DNA of 64,000 bases from Streptomyces sp. DI166 (GTDB taxonomy: Bacteria; Actinomycetota; Actinomycetes; Streptomycetales; Streptomycetaceae): contig NZ_FLSP01000008.1 of NCBI RefSeq assembly GCF_900091315.1, positions 1-64,000 of the forward strand, in the 5' to 3' direction. The notes under the pieces are model-generated. The model was not told the DNA's origin. It was given only the letters and a program-made list of their open reading frames with translations, and did no database searches. Shown here piece after piece: positions 51,522 to 59,127 of this stretch (the first letter of the stretch is position 1; every line of letters begins with the position of its first letter). The position numbers and the translations under genes were made by a program.

Positions 51522-52106
51522 ATGGAAAAGATCGACTCTCGGGAGGCCCTGCTCAGGGAGGTCCGTAAAGGTACAGAGGTCAAGTATCTGCACTTTTGGG
51601 GCCATCGCCCCAATCCGGACGGCCGCATCACCGCGAGTTGCCTGAGCCAGTGGTGGCCGTCCCCCTTCACGGTGGCCGGGGTGACCTACCCGACGGCGGA
51701 ACACTGGATGATGGCGGAGAAGGCCCGGCTGTTCGCCGACAAGGAGGCGGAACAGGCCGTCCTGTCGGCATCCCACCCCTCGGAGGCCAAGAACGCGGGC
51801 CGCCTGGTCAAGAACTTCACCGAGGAGCTGTGGGCCCGCGAACGCTTCCGCATAGTCGTGGAAGGCAGCGTCCACAAGTTCAGCTCGGACGACTCCCTGC
51901 GCAGCTACCTCCTGACCACCGGCACCCGAGTCCTGGTGGAGGCCAGCCCCGTGGACCGCATCTGGGGCATCGGCCTCTCGACCAAGGACCCCGGCGCCTG
52001 GAACCCGGAACGCTGGAAGGGCCCGAACCTATTGGGCTTCGCGCTGATGGAGGCACGGGAGAGGCTGAGAACGCAGGCGAGCAATACCGGCCCGTCCGGC
52101 GCTTGA
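51522..52106 (+). CDS. NADAR/YbiA family protein
   Basis: This 194-residue protein belongs to the NADAR (YbiA-like) family. It has the motifs YLHFWGHRP, LSQWWPSPFTVAGVTYPTAEHWMMAEKARLF and the C-terminal RIWGIGLSTKDPGAWNPERWKGPNLLGFALMEAR. Family members are N-glycosidases acting on ADP-ribose or riboflavin-pathway intermediates. The preferred start is ATG 51522 (MEKIDSREALL); a longer GTG form exists at 51492. The last ~10 residues (ASNTGPSGA) are encoded by the first unit of the 38-bp repeat array, so the ancestral stop was probably lost to the repeat. Confidence 0.9.
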   Translation: MEKIDSREALLREVRKGTEVKYLHFWGHRPNPDGRITASCLSQWWPSPFTVAGVTYPTAEHWMMAEKARLFADKEAEQAVLSASHPSEAKNAGRLVKNFTEELWARERFRIVVEGSVHKFSSDDSLRSYLLTTGTRVLVEASPVDRIWGIGLSTKDPGAWNPERWKGPNLLGFALMEARERLRTQASNTGPSGA

Positions 52107-52228
52107 GGACGAGGGCCGGCATATCCAGCCCGTCCGGCGCTTGAGAACGAGGGTCGGCATATCCAGCCCGTCCGGCGCCTCAGGACGAGGGTCGGCATAT
52201 CCAGCCCGTCCGGCGCTTGAGGACGAGG
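52091..52228. repeat. 38-bp tandem repeat array, four units
   Basis: The sequence cccgtccggcgcttgaggac starts at 52091, 52129, 52167 and 52205, a constant 38-bp period, with the linker ccggcatatccag between copies. Units differ by one to three bases. It belongs to the family of intergenic repeats also seen at 11598 and 11702 in the opposite orientation. Confidence 0.92.
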
Positions 52229-52248
52229 CCGTTCAGGCCGACGGGGGT

Positions 52249-52294
52249 CCAGGGGGCGGAGCCCCCTGGTGGGGTCGAAGGGGCAAAGCCCCTG
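52249..52294. terminator. Paired GC hairpins between convergent genes
   Basis: The arms ccagggggc (52249-52257) and gccccctgg (52261-52269) enclose gga. A second hairpin, aggggc-aaa-gcccct, lies at about 52279-52293. This is a frequent Streptomyces repeat and lies between the convergent NADAR and DUF4190 stops, where it can terminate both. A run of six A is at 52325-52330. Confidence 0.7.
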
Positions 52295-52346
52295 GGGACG
52301 GGAATGGGAAGGGGCGGCGGGGGCGAAAAAACCGCCCCGCAACCAC

Positions 52347-53141
52347 CTACCGCGTAGCGATCACAAACGCCAACGCCCCGAACCCCAGCACAATCCCCAC
52401 CGCCCCACAGATCGTCCCCGCCAACGCCTGCCCCCCATTCGTGGCCTCCCCCCGCCGCGCCTTCCCCTGCCCGATCACCCCGAAGATCAGCGCAAGCACC
52501 CCAAGCAGGATGGCCACCGGCCACAAACAGAACACGACGGCAGAGATGATCCCGAGCACGAGCGCCGAAGTCCCCACCCCGTTGCCAGGCACGGCCACGG
52601 GCGCCATCCCCGGCACCCCGTACCCATAGCCGTACCCATACCCGTTCCCCCCACCGGTACCAGCCCCCACGCCCCCGGGATACCCGTAACCCCCGCCCGG
52701 ATACCCGTACGGCACCTGCCCGGGCCCATCCGGCGCGACAGGAGGCGGCGGCACAGGCTCCCCCTGCCCATGAACCTGCCCATGCCCCTGTCCATGGGGA
52801 GGAGGAAAACAAGGCCCCGTGGACACCGGCGCCGACGGCGGCACAGGCCCCGGCACCCCCAGCCCCTCCATAGAGGTCATCGTCGGCTGATCATGCACGG
52901 AAGTCCCGGAAGGCACAGCCGGCACAGACGGCCAAGACGGCGCAGACGAAGAAGACTCCGCAGACGAAGAAGACTCCGCAGGCGAAGAAGACGCCGCAGG
53001 CGAAGAAGACGGCACCGCCCACACATCCGACCCGGACAAAGCCGTAGACCCAGGCCCGTCCGTACCCCCCGCAGGCGGCGCCCACGGATCCGAGCCCCCG
53101 CCGTTCTCCCCCGCCCCCGGCGTCTGCGCGTCGTCGGACAT
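52347..53141 (-). CDS. DUF4190 domain membrane protein with low-complexity N-terminus
   Basis: This 264-residue protein has a ~165-residue disordered N-terminus. It is rich in Ser, Pro and Gly, with a serine repeat (residues ~44-66) and a Gly/Tyr-rich tract (YGYPGGGYGYPGG, GNGYGYGYGYG). Two C-terminal membrane helices follow (ALVLGIISAVVFCLWPVAILLGVLALIFGVIGQGKARRGE and ALAGTICGAVGIVLGFGALAFVI), matching DUF4190. It should be membrane-embedded with a cytoplasmic or exposed flexible tail. Function is unknown. ATG 53141 begins MSDDAQTPG. Confidence 0.85.
   Translation of the reverse strand: MSDDAQTPGAGENGGGSDPWAPPAGGTDGPGSTALSGSDVWAVPSSSPAASSSPAESSSSAESSSSAPSWPSVPAVPSGTSVHDQPTMTSMEGLGVPGPVPPSAPVSTGPCFPPPHGQGHGQVHGQGEPVPPPPVAPDGPGQVPYGYPGGGYGYPGGVGAGTGGGNGYGYGYGYGVPGMAPVAVPGNGVGTSALVLGIISAVVFCLWPVAILLGVLALIFGVIGQGKARRGEATNGGQALAGTICGAVGIVLGFGALAFVIATR
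52942..53013. repeat. 18-bp in-gene tandem repeat, four units
   Basis: The unit gcagacgaagaagactcc repeats at 52942, 52960, 52978 and 52996 with increasing divergence. In the DUF4190 gene it encodes the Ser-rich stretch SSSPAESSSSAESSSSA. It is a likely site of length variation by slippage. Confidence 0.85.
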
Positions 53142-53298
53142 GCGCGGCCCCCCTCTGTCTGCGTCCCGCCATGCTAAGCCGCCGACGTCCACCCCACCCC
53201 CCGGCCTACGATGATCCCGGAGTCACCGATCAGCCGATCACCCGCGCCCCGCCGCGACCACCGACGCGCGGACGGGCCGCCGTTCCCGGGGAGGAACC

Positions 53299-54366
53299 TT
53301 GCCCGACCAGATCACCACCGGTCTCACGGACGCCCACCGTGACCTGCACGCCTTCATCGCCGGACTGCCCAAGGCCGAACTCCACGTCCACCACGTCGGC
53401 TCCGCCTCCCCGCGCATCGTCTCGGAACTGGCCGCCCGCCACCCCGACTCCAGGGTGCCCTCCGACCCCGAGGCCCTGGTCGACTACTTCACCTTCACGG
53501 ACTTCGCGCACTTCATCGAGGTGTACCTCTCCGTCGTGGACCTGATCCGCACCCCGGAGGACGTCCGCCTGCTCACCTACGAGGTGGCCCGCGACCTGGC
53601 CCGCCAGCAGGTCCGCTACGCGGAGCTGACGATCACCCCGTTCTCCTCCACCCGCCGCGGCATCGACGAGCGCGGGTTCATGGAGGCCATCGAGGACGCC
53701 CGCAAGGCGGCCGAGGCCGAGTTCGGCACGGTGCTGCGCTGGTGCTTCGACATCCCGGGCGAGGCGGGCCTGGAGTCGGCGGAGGAGACGGTACGGCTCG
53801 CCACCGACGACCGGCTGCGCCCGGAGGGCCTGGTCTCCTTCGGCCTCGGCGGCCCCGAGATCGGCGTACCGCGCCCGCAGTTCAAGCCGTACTTCGACCG
53901 GGCGATCGCCGCGGGCCTGCGCTCCGTGCCGCACGCGGGCGAGACCACCGGCCCGGAGACGGTGTGGGACGCCCTCACCCACCTCGGCGCCGAACGCATC
54001 GGGCACGGCACCAGCTCCGCACAGGACCCCAAGCTCCTCGCGCACCTCGCGGAGAACCGCATCCCGCTGGAGGTGTGCCCGACGTCCAACATCGCCACCC
54101 GCGCGGTGCGCACCCTGGAGGAGCACCCGATCAAGGAGTTCGTCGAGGCCGGTGTCCTGGTGACGATCAACTCCGACGACCCACCGATGTTCGGCACCGA
54201 CCTGAACAACGAGTACGCGGTCGCCGCCCGCCTGCTGCGCCTGGACGAGCGGGGCCTCGCTCAGCTCGCCCACAACGCCGTGGACGCCTCCTTCCTCGAC
54301 GGGCCCGCCAAGGCCCGTATCAAGGAGGAGATCGACACCTACACGACCACTTGGCTGGCCCCGTGA
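53299..54366 (+). CDS. Adenosine deaminase family; probable 6-aminodeoxyfutalosine deaminase
   Basis: This 355-residue metal-dependent deaminase has the zinc-ligand start KAELHVHHVGSAS. HAGE (in SVPHAGETTGPETVWDAL), RIGHGTSSAQD, LEVCPTSNIAT and TINSDDPPMFGTDL follow, completing the adenosine deaminase active site. Streptomyces makes menaquinone by the futalosine pathway, and from memory an enzyme of this subtype acts there on 6-aminodeoxyfutalosine. Plain adenosine deaminase activity is the alternative. The TTG start at 53299 has GGGGAGGA upstream. Its stop overlaps the next start as GTGA. Confidence 0.85.
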   Translation: MPDQITTGLTDAHRDLHAFIAGLPKAELHVHHVGSASPRIVSELAARHPDSRVPSDPEALVDYFTFTDFAHFIEVYLSVVDLIRTPEDVRLLTYEVARDLARQQVRYAELTITPFSSTRRGIDERGFMEAIEDARKAAEAEFGTVLRWCFDIPGEAGLESAEETVRLATDDRLRPEGLVSFGLGGPEIGVPRPQFKPYFDRAIAAGLRSVPHAGETTGPETVWDALTHLGAERIGHGTSSAQDPKLLAHLAENRIPLEVCPTSNIATRAVRTLEEHPIKEFVEAGVLVTINSDDPPMFGTDLNNEYAVAARLLRLDERGLAQLAHNAVDASFLDGPAKARIKEEIDTYTTTWLAP

Positions 54367-55064
54367 CCGACGAGCTCACCGCGGTCGCCCATCGCGGCGA
54401 CCCCTACCTGCACCGCGAGAACACCCTCGCCTCCCTGCGCTCGGCCCTCACGCGCGGCGCCGACGCCGTGGAGATCGACGTACGGCTCACCAGGGACGGC
54501 GTCCCCGTCCTCCTGCACGACGCGACACTGAAGCGCCTGTGGCAGCTGGACCGCCCGCTGCGGGAACTGTCGGCGGACGAGGTGCGCGGGGTCACGGACG
54601 GCGGTGTGCCCACCCTGGCCGAGGCGCTGGCCGCGACCGACGGGCACCGCGTGATGCTGGACCTGCCCGGCGCCCCCGACCTGCGCAGCACGCGCCGCAT
54701 CGTGGACGTCGTACGGGAGTCGGGGGCGGCGGAGCGCGTGTACTACTGCGCCGGCGCCCCCGCCATGCTCTCCGTACGCGCCGCCGACCCGGACGCCGAG
54801 ATCGCGCTGACCTGGACCACGCTGGCGCCTCCGCGCCCGGCGCTGCTGGCGGCGGTCCGGCCGCGCTGGCTCAACTACCGTTTCGGGCTGGTCGACCGGG
54901 CCCTCACCGAGCAGGTCCACCGGGACGGCTTTCTGCTGTCGGTGTGGACCCCGGACACCCGCCGCTCGATGCGCCGTCTGATCGAGTTCGGCGTGGACTC
55001 GATCACCACGAACCGCATCGACGTGCTCCGTACGCTCACGCCTGGGCGGCGGGAGCGGGGGTGA
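54363..55064 (+). CDS. Glycerophosphodiester phosphodiesterase family protein
   Basis: This 233-residue GDPD-fold enzyme cleaves glycerophosphodiesters to glycerol 3-phosphate and an alcohol. It has the motif AVAHRGDPYLHRENTLASLRSALTRGADAVEIDVRLTRDGVPVLLHD, with catalytic His and the Glu-x-Asp metal ligands. The C-terminal strand SVWTPDTRRSMRRLIEFGVDSITTN closes the barrel. There is no signal peptide. GTG 54363 overlaps the deaminase stop by four bases. The last 29 bases overlap the 3' end of the membrane protein gene on the other strand. Confidence 0.92.
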   Translation: MTDELTAVAHRGDPYLHRENTLASLRSALTRGADAVEIDVRLTRDGVPVLLHDATLKRLWQLDRPLRELSADEVRGVTDGGVPTLAEALAATDGHRVMLDLPGAPDLRSTRRIVDVVRESGAAERVYYCAGAPAMLSVRAADPDAEIALTWTTLAPPRPALLAAVRPRWLNYRFGLVDRALTEQVHRDGFLLSVWTPDTRRSMRRLIEFGVDSITTNRIDVLRTLTPGRRERG

Positions 55065-55575
55065 CCCCGGCGGCCGCTTCCTGCGTCAGCGCCTCAAGCC
55101 GCTTGATCCGGCGCCGTACGACGTAGAGCGGGATCACCCCGAAGACCCCGAACGCCATGTCGATCACGCTCCACCAGAAGGGAATGCCGCGGATCGGTCC
55201 GCAGATCAGGGCGAGCGGGATGATGCCCGCGCAGGCGATCATCCCGAACTCGATCACCCAGACGTTGCGGACCGGGTCCCGGTAGGGCCCGTAGAAGGCG
55301 ACGGCGATGACGAGGTGGGCGAAGGCCAGCCAGTCGGTGCCGTAGAGCAGGAACGGGTAGTCGGCGTCGGCGGTGTCGAGACCGAGCCGCACCCGTTCGA
55401 TCCACTCCATGAGTCCGGGCAGGTACTCCTGCACCGACAGCGACCGCAGCACGCTCTCGGTCCAGCGCAGTTCGTGCACCAGCGGGAAGGCCGTGGCGCC
55501 GCTCAGCACCAGGCACACGACGAAGAAGACCAGCCAGCCGCGAATGCCCCTCAACAGGGCGGCTCTGTCGCTCAT
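55036..55575 (-). CDS. Hypothetical membrane protein
   Basis: This 179-residue protein has about four membrane segments (WLVFFVVCLVLSGATAFPLV, WLAFAHLVIAVAFYG, VIEFGMIACAGIIPLALIC, SVIDMAFGVFGVIPLYVV). A short charged C-terminal tail may be coiled (RRRIKRLEALTQEAAAG). It resembles uncharacterised bacterial membrane proteins. It is converging on and overlapping the GDPD gene by 29 bases. A second minus-strand gene starts elsewhere, so it is probably monocistronic. Confidence 0.82.
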   Translation of the reverse strand: MSDRAALLRGIRGWLVFFVVCLVLSGATAFPLVHELRWTESVLRSLSVQEYLPGLMEWIERVRLGLDTADADYPFLLYGTDWLAFAHLVIAVAFYGPYRDPVRNVWVIEFGMIACAGIIPLALICGPIRGIPFWWSVIDMAFGVFGVIPLYVVRRRIKRLEALTQEAAAGVTPAPAAQA

Positions 55576-55637
55576 GGCAGCAGACTACGCCCTTGTTGAA
55601 CACGTTCAAAAACTGCCCCCGCGTACTCGCCTCCCCC

Positions 55638-56819
55638 CTACAGACCCACGATCCCGTTCCACTTCTTCGCGAACTCCACCCGCTCGTCCGCCGTGATGTC
55701 CCGTGCGATGACGAGCCGCTCGCGCATCGCCGCGTCCGGGAAGATCAGCGGGTCCTCGGCCAGTGCCGCGGTCTCCTCGTCCTTGGCGGAGGCGAGCACG
55801 TCCTGGGCGGCCGGGACCGGGCAGACGTAGTTGACCCAGGCGGCCAGCTCCGCCGCGACCTCGGGCTCGTAGTAGTAGTCGATCAGCCGCTCGGCGTTGG
55901 TCTTGTGGCGGGCGAGGTTGGGGATCATCAGGGACTCCGACCACAGCTCGGCGCCCTCCTCGGGGACCACGAACTCGATGTCCGGGTTGTCGGCCTGGAG
56001 CTGGATGACGTCGCCGGAGTACGCCTGGCAGGCCAGCACGTCGCCGGTGGAGAGGTCCTTGATGTAGTCGTTGCCGGTGAAGCGGCGGATGTGGCCGCTC
56101 TTCACCTGCCGCTCGACCTGCTCGCAGACGGTGTGGAAGTCGTCCGCGGTCCAGCGGGTGATGTCGACGCCGTTGCCCTGCATCAACAGCGCGAAGGCCT
56201 CGTCGAGGCCGGAGAGCAGCGTGACGCGGCCCTTGAGGTCGTCCGCCCACAGGTCGGAGACCTGGCGGATCTCCCGGCCGAGGCGGCGCTTGTTGTAGGC
56301 GATGCCGGTGATCCCGGACTGCCACGGCACCGTGAACCTGCGGCCGGGGTCGAAGGCGGGCTCGCGCAGCAGCGGGTCCAGGTACCGGGTGACATGGGGC
56401 TGCCGGGAGCGGTCCATCTCCTGCACCCAGCCCAGCCGGACGAACCGGGCGCACATCCAGTCGCTGATGACGATGAGGTCGCGGTCGGTGCGCTGGTGGT
56501 TCATCAGCGCGGGGCTGATCTTCCCGAAGAACTCGTCGTTGTCGTTGATCTCCTCGACGTACTCGACGGAGATCCCGGTGCGCTCCTCGAAGGCGTCCAG
56601 CGTGGGCCGCTTCGTCTCGTCCTCGTCGTCGACGTCGATGTAGAGCGGCCAGTTCGCCCAGGTCAGCCGGTGGTCGGAGGAGGACAGGTCGGCTCCGGCG
56701 CGGTCGCCCGGGGCGACGTAGGCCGCGGGTACCCCGCATCCGGCGAGCGCGGCGCCGCCGAGGGCGAGCAGCACGGAACGGCGGGCGGGACGGAAGGCGT
56801 TCGGGGAGGTCGGCTGCAT
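55638..56819 (-). CDS. Second PotD-like polyamine-binding lipoprotein (orphan)
   Basis: This 393-residue binding protein has an Arg-Arg motif (PARRSVLLALGG), lipobox LAGC and the PotD-like mature start LTWANWPLYIDVDDEDETKRPTLDAFEERTGISVEYVEEINDNDEFFGKI. It is clearly paralogous to the PotD at 48480-49727 (shared VRLGWVQEMD, IRRFTGNDYIKDLSTGD and NAERLIDYYYEPE). No permease or ATPase gene adjoins it. It may feed the same PotABC transporter with a different ligand preference. ATG 56819 is chosen; an in-frame start at 56870 exists. It lies downstream of an aminobutyraldehyde-type dehydrogenase gene. Confidence 0.9.
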   Translation of the reverse strand: MQPTSPNAFRPARRSVLLALGGAALAGCGVPAAYVAPGDRAGADLSSSDHRLTWANWPLYIDVDDEDETKRPTLDAFEERTGISVEYVEEINDNDEFFGKISPALMNHQRTDRDLIVISDWMCARFVRLGWVQEMDRSRQPHVTRYLDPLLREPAFDPGRRFTVPWQSGITGIAYNKRRLGREIRQVSDLWADDLKGRVTLLSGLDEAFALLMQGNGVDITRWTADDFHTVCEQVERQVKSGHIRRFTGNDYIKDLSTGDVLACQAYSGDVIQLQADNPDIEFVVPEEGAELWSESLMIPNLARHKTNAERLIDYYYEPEVAAELAAWVNYVCPVPAAQDVLASAKDEETAALAEDPLIFPDAAMRERLVIARDITADERVEFAKKWNGIVGL

Positions 56820-56877
56820 CTGCGCAGCATGCCGCCCGCCCCGGGGGACGGGCAATGGACGCCTCGTCAAACGAAAC

Positions 56878-56910
56878 CGCGGGCACCCGACAGTGTGTCG
56901 GGTGCCCGCG
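56878..56910 (-). terminator. Terminator hairpin after the second aldehyde dehydrogenase
   Basis: A perfect 15-bp stem (56878-56892 cgcgggcacccgaca with 56896-56910) and 3-base loop lie 42 bp beyond the stop at 56952. It separates that gene from the orphan binding protein and may be a partial terminator. Confidence 0.85.
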
Positions 56911-56951
56911 ACGGGAAGGCGGGGGCGTCAGCCGTCCGGCAACGCGGGCTG

Positions 56952-58391
56952 TCAGCCGTCCAGCGACGTCATCACGTGCTTGATGCGGGTGTAGTCCTCG
57001 AAGCCGTAACCCGACAGGTCCTTGCCGTAGCCGGACTTCTTGAAGCCGCCGTGCGGCATCTCGGCGACCAGCGGGATGTGGGTGTTGATCCACACGCAGC
57101 CGAAGTCCAGCGCCTTGGACATGCGCATCGCGCGGGCGTGGTCCTTGGTCCACACCGAGGAGGCCAGGGCGTACTCGACGCCGTTCGCCCACGCCACCGC
57201 CTGCTCCTCGTCCGAGAAGGACTGGACGGTGATGACCGGGCCGAAGACCTCCTTCTGGATGATCTCGTCGTCCTGCTTGAGGCCGGAGACCACGGTCGGC
57301 GCGTAGAAGTAGCCCTTGTCGCCGACGCGCTGGCCGCCCGCCTCGACCTTGGCGTGCGCGGGGAGGCGGTCGATGAAGCCGGAGACCTGGCTGAGCTGGT
57401 TGGGGTTGTTCAGCGGGCCGAAGAGGACGTCCTCGTCGTCCGGCTGGCCGGTCTTGGTCTCGGCGGCGGCCTTGGCGAGCGCGGCGACGAACTCGTCGTG
57501 GATGGACTCCTGGACCAGCACGCGGGTGGCGGCCGTGCAGTCCTGGCCGGCGTTGAAGAAGCCCGCGACGGAGATGTCCTCGACGGCCTTGGCGATGTCG
57601 GTGTCCTCGAAGACGACGACCGGCGCCTTGCCGCCCAGCTCCAGGTGGACCCGCTTGAGGTCCTTGGACGCGGACTCGGCGACCTGCATACCGGCGCGCA
57701 CCGAACCGGTGATGGAGGCCATCGCGGGGACGGAGTGCTCGACCATCATGCGGCCGGTCTCGCGGTCACCGGTGATGACGTTGAAGACACCCTTGGGCAG
57801 GATCGAGCCGAGGATCTCGGCGATCAGCACGGTGGAGGCCGGGGTGGTGTCCGACGGCTTGAGGACGACGGTGTTGCCCGCGGCGATGGCCGGGGCGAAC
57901 TTCCATACGGCCATCATCATCGGGTAGTTCCACGGCGCGACCTGGGCGCAGACGCCGACCGGCTCGCGGCGGACGATGGAGGTCATGCCCTCCATGTACT
58001 CACCGGCCGAGCGGCCCTCCAGCATGCGGGCCGCACCGGCGAAGAACCGGATCTGGTCCACCATCGGCGGGATCTCCTCGGAGCGGGTGAGCCCGATCGG
58101 CTTGCCGGTGTTCTCCACCTCGGCGGCGATCAGTTCCTCGGCGCGCTCCTCGAACGCGTCCGCGATCTTCAGGAGGGCCTTCTGGCGCTCGGCGGGGGTG
58201 GTGTCGCGCCAGGCGGGGAAGGCGCGGGCGGCGGCCTCCATGGCGGCGTCGACGTCCGCCTGCCCGGACAGCGGGGCGGTCGCGTACGCCTCGCCGGTCG
58301 CGGGGTTGACCACCTGAGTGGTCCGTCCGTCGGCGGCGTCCCGGAACTCACCGTCGATGTAGTTGCGCAGACGACGCAGCTCGGTGCTCAC
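56952..58391 (-). CDS. Gamma-aminobutyraldehyde dehydrogenase-type enzyme
   Basis: This 479-residue NAD-dependent aldehyde dehydrogenase shows NYIDGEFRDAADG, VAPWNYPMMMAVWKFAPAIAAGNTVVLKPSDTTP and ITGSVRAGMQV. The base is in LELGGKAPVVVFEDTD and the catalytic Cys in NAGQDCTAATRV. EVFGPVITVQSF and PHGGFKKSGYGKDLSGYGFEDYTRIKHVM close the protein. It closely resembles YdcW/PuuC-type enzymes that make GABA from aminobutyraldehyde. It is divergent from the Lrp-aminotransferase pair, whose aminotransferase could supply the aldehyde from putrescine. The ATG start at 58391 begins MSTELRRLRNYIDG. Confidence 0.9.
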   Translation of the reverse strand: MSTELRRLRNYIDGEFRDAADGRTTQVVNPATGEAYATAPLSGQADVDAAMEAAARAFPAWRDTTPAERQKALLKIADAFEERAEELIAAEVENTGKPIGLTRSEEIPPMVDQIRFFAGAARMLEGRSAGEYMEGMTSIVRREPVGVCAQVAPWNYPMMMAVWKFAPAIAAGNTVVLKPSDTTPASTVLIAEILGSILPKGVFNVITGDRETGRMMVEHSVPAMASITGSVRAGMQVAESASKDLKRVHLELGGKAPVVVFEDTDIAKAVEDISVAGFFNAGQDCTAATRVLVQESIHDEFVAALAKAAAETKTGQPDDEDVLFGPLNNPNQLSQVSGFIDRLPAHAKVEAGGQRVGDKGYFYAPTVVSGLKQDDEIIQKEVFGPVITVQSFSDEEQAVAWANGVEYALASSVWTKDHARAMRMSKALDFGCVWINTHIPLVAEMPHGGFKKSGYGKDLSGYGFEDYTRIKHVMTSLDG

Positions 58392-58577
58392 TGCCGGCCT
58401 CCTGTGTCAGGGTCGAACTGTCCAATAGCTGAGACACCCACCCTAATCGTCAGCCCCACGTTTTCAACACCCCCGATCCGGCCGTTGCTGCGAAATCCGC
58501 ACGTCTCACCGATGTAAACAACGAATTTCATCGCCCGAACCTTGCGAAACTGTCGAGACCTCGTGCACAGTGACGTC
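58392..58577. promoter_or_regulatory. Divergent control region between the aldehyde dehydrogenase and Lrp gene
   Basis: This 186-bp region includes cgttgctgcgaaat (58483-58496), aacaacgaatttcat (58517-58531) and ttgcgaaac (58542-58550). These are related half-sites spaced about 30 bp, as expected for an Lrp/AsnC octamer wrapping DNA. The DNA here is more AT-rich than the surrounding coding sequence. It is a likely autoregulatory region. Confidence 0.5.
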
Positions 58578-59102
58578 GTGGCCAGTCGAAGCGCAGACCC
58601 AAAGGACTCCCGGGACAGCCGGGAGTCCTCCCGCGAATCCAGGAACGGCAGCACGCCGCACCTGGACGCCGTCTCCCTCGCCATCATCGAACAGCTCCAG
58701 GAGGACGGCCGCCGGCCGTACGCCGCCATCGGCAAGGCCGTGGGCCTGTCCGAGGCGGCCGTGCGCCAGCGCGTCCAGAAGCTGCTCGACCAGGGCGTGA
58801 TGCAGATCGTCGCCGTGACGGACCCGCTGACCGTGGGCTTCCGGCGCCAGGCGATGGTCGGCATCCATGTGGAGGGCGACGTGGAGTCGGTCGCCGACGC
58901 CCTGACCGACATGGCCGAATGCGAGTACGTGGTGATGACCGCCGGCTCCTTCGACCTGATGGTGGAGATCGTCTGCGAGGACGACGACCACCTGCTGGAG
59001 GTCATCAACCGCCGCATCCGCGCCATCCCCGGAGTGCGGAGCACCGAGAGCTTCGTTTACCTGAAGCTCAAGAAGCAGACCTACATGTGGGGAACCCGAT
59101 AG
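58578..59102 (+). CDS. Lrp/AsnC family transcriptional regulator
   Basis: This 174-residue regulator has a charged N-terminal tail (SADPKDSRDSRESSRESRNG) and then a helix-turn-helix (LDAVSLAIIEQLQEDGRRPYAAIGKAVGLSEAAVRQRVQKLLDQGVMQIVAV). The C-terminal RAM effector-binding domain reads VGIHVEGDVESVADALTDMAECEYVVMTAGSFDLMVEIVCED. GTG 58578 is preferred; GTG 58563 is in frame. It lies 19 bp before an aminotransferase gene and is divergent from the aldehyde dehydrogenase, so it probably regulates this amine-catabolic group. Confidence 0.92.
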   Translation: MASRSADPKDSRDSRESSRESRNGSTPHLDAVSLAIIEQLQEDGRRPYAAIGKAVGLSEAAVRQRVQKLLDQGVMQIVAVTDPLTVGFRRQAMVGIHVEGDVESVADALTDMAECEYVVMTAGSFDLMVEIVCEDDDHLLEVINRRIRAIPGVRSTESFVYLKLKKQTYMWGTR

Positions 59103-59127
59103 CCGTGAGGACCCGATAACCGTGAGC
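59094..59127 (+). repeat. 17-bp tandem duplication across the Lrp-aminotransferase junction
   Basis: The unit acccgatagccgtgagg (59094-59110) is followed by acccgataaccgtgagc (59111-59127). The first copy ends the Lrp gene and carries a GTG at 59105 that opens a four-codon frame ending in TAA; the second carries the real aminotransferase GTG at 59122. Confidence 0.85.

Noticed and set aside
52091..52228. 38-bp repeat array as a possible CRISPR
   Set aside because: The units are directly tandem with near-identical linkers and no variable spacers, and there are no cas genes.
55593..58517. 974-codon plus-strand frame opposite the second binding protein and aldehyde dehydrogenase
   Set aside because: It is antisense to two motif-complete genes and crosses a strong terminator hairpin.
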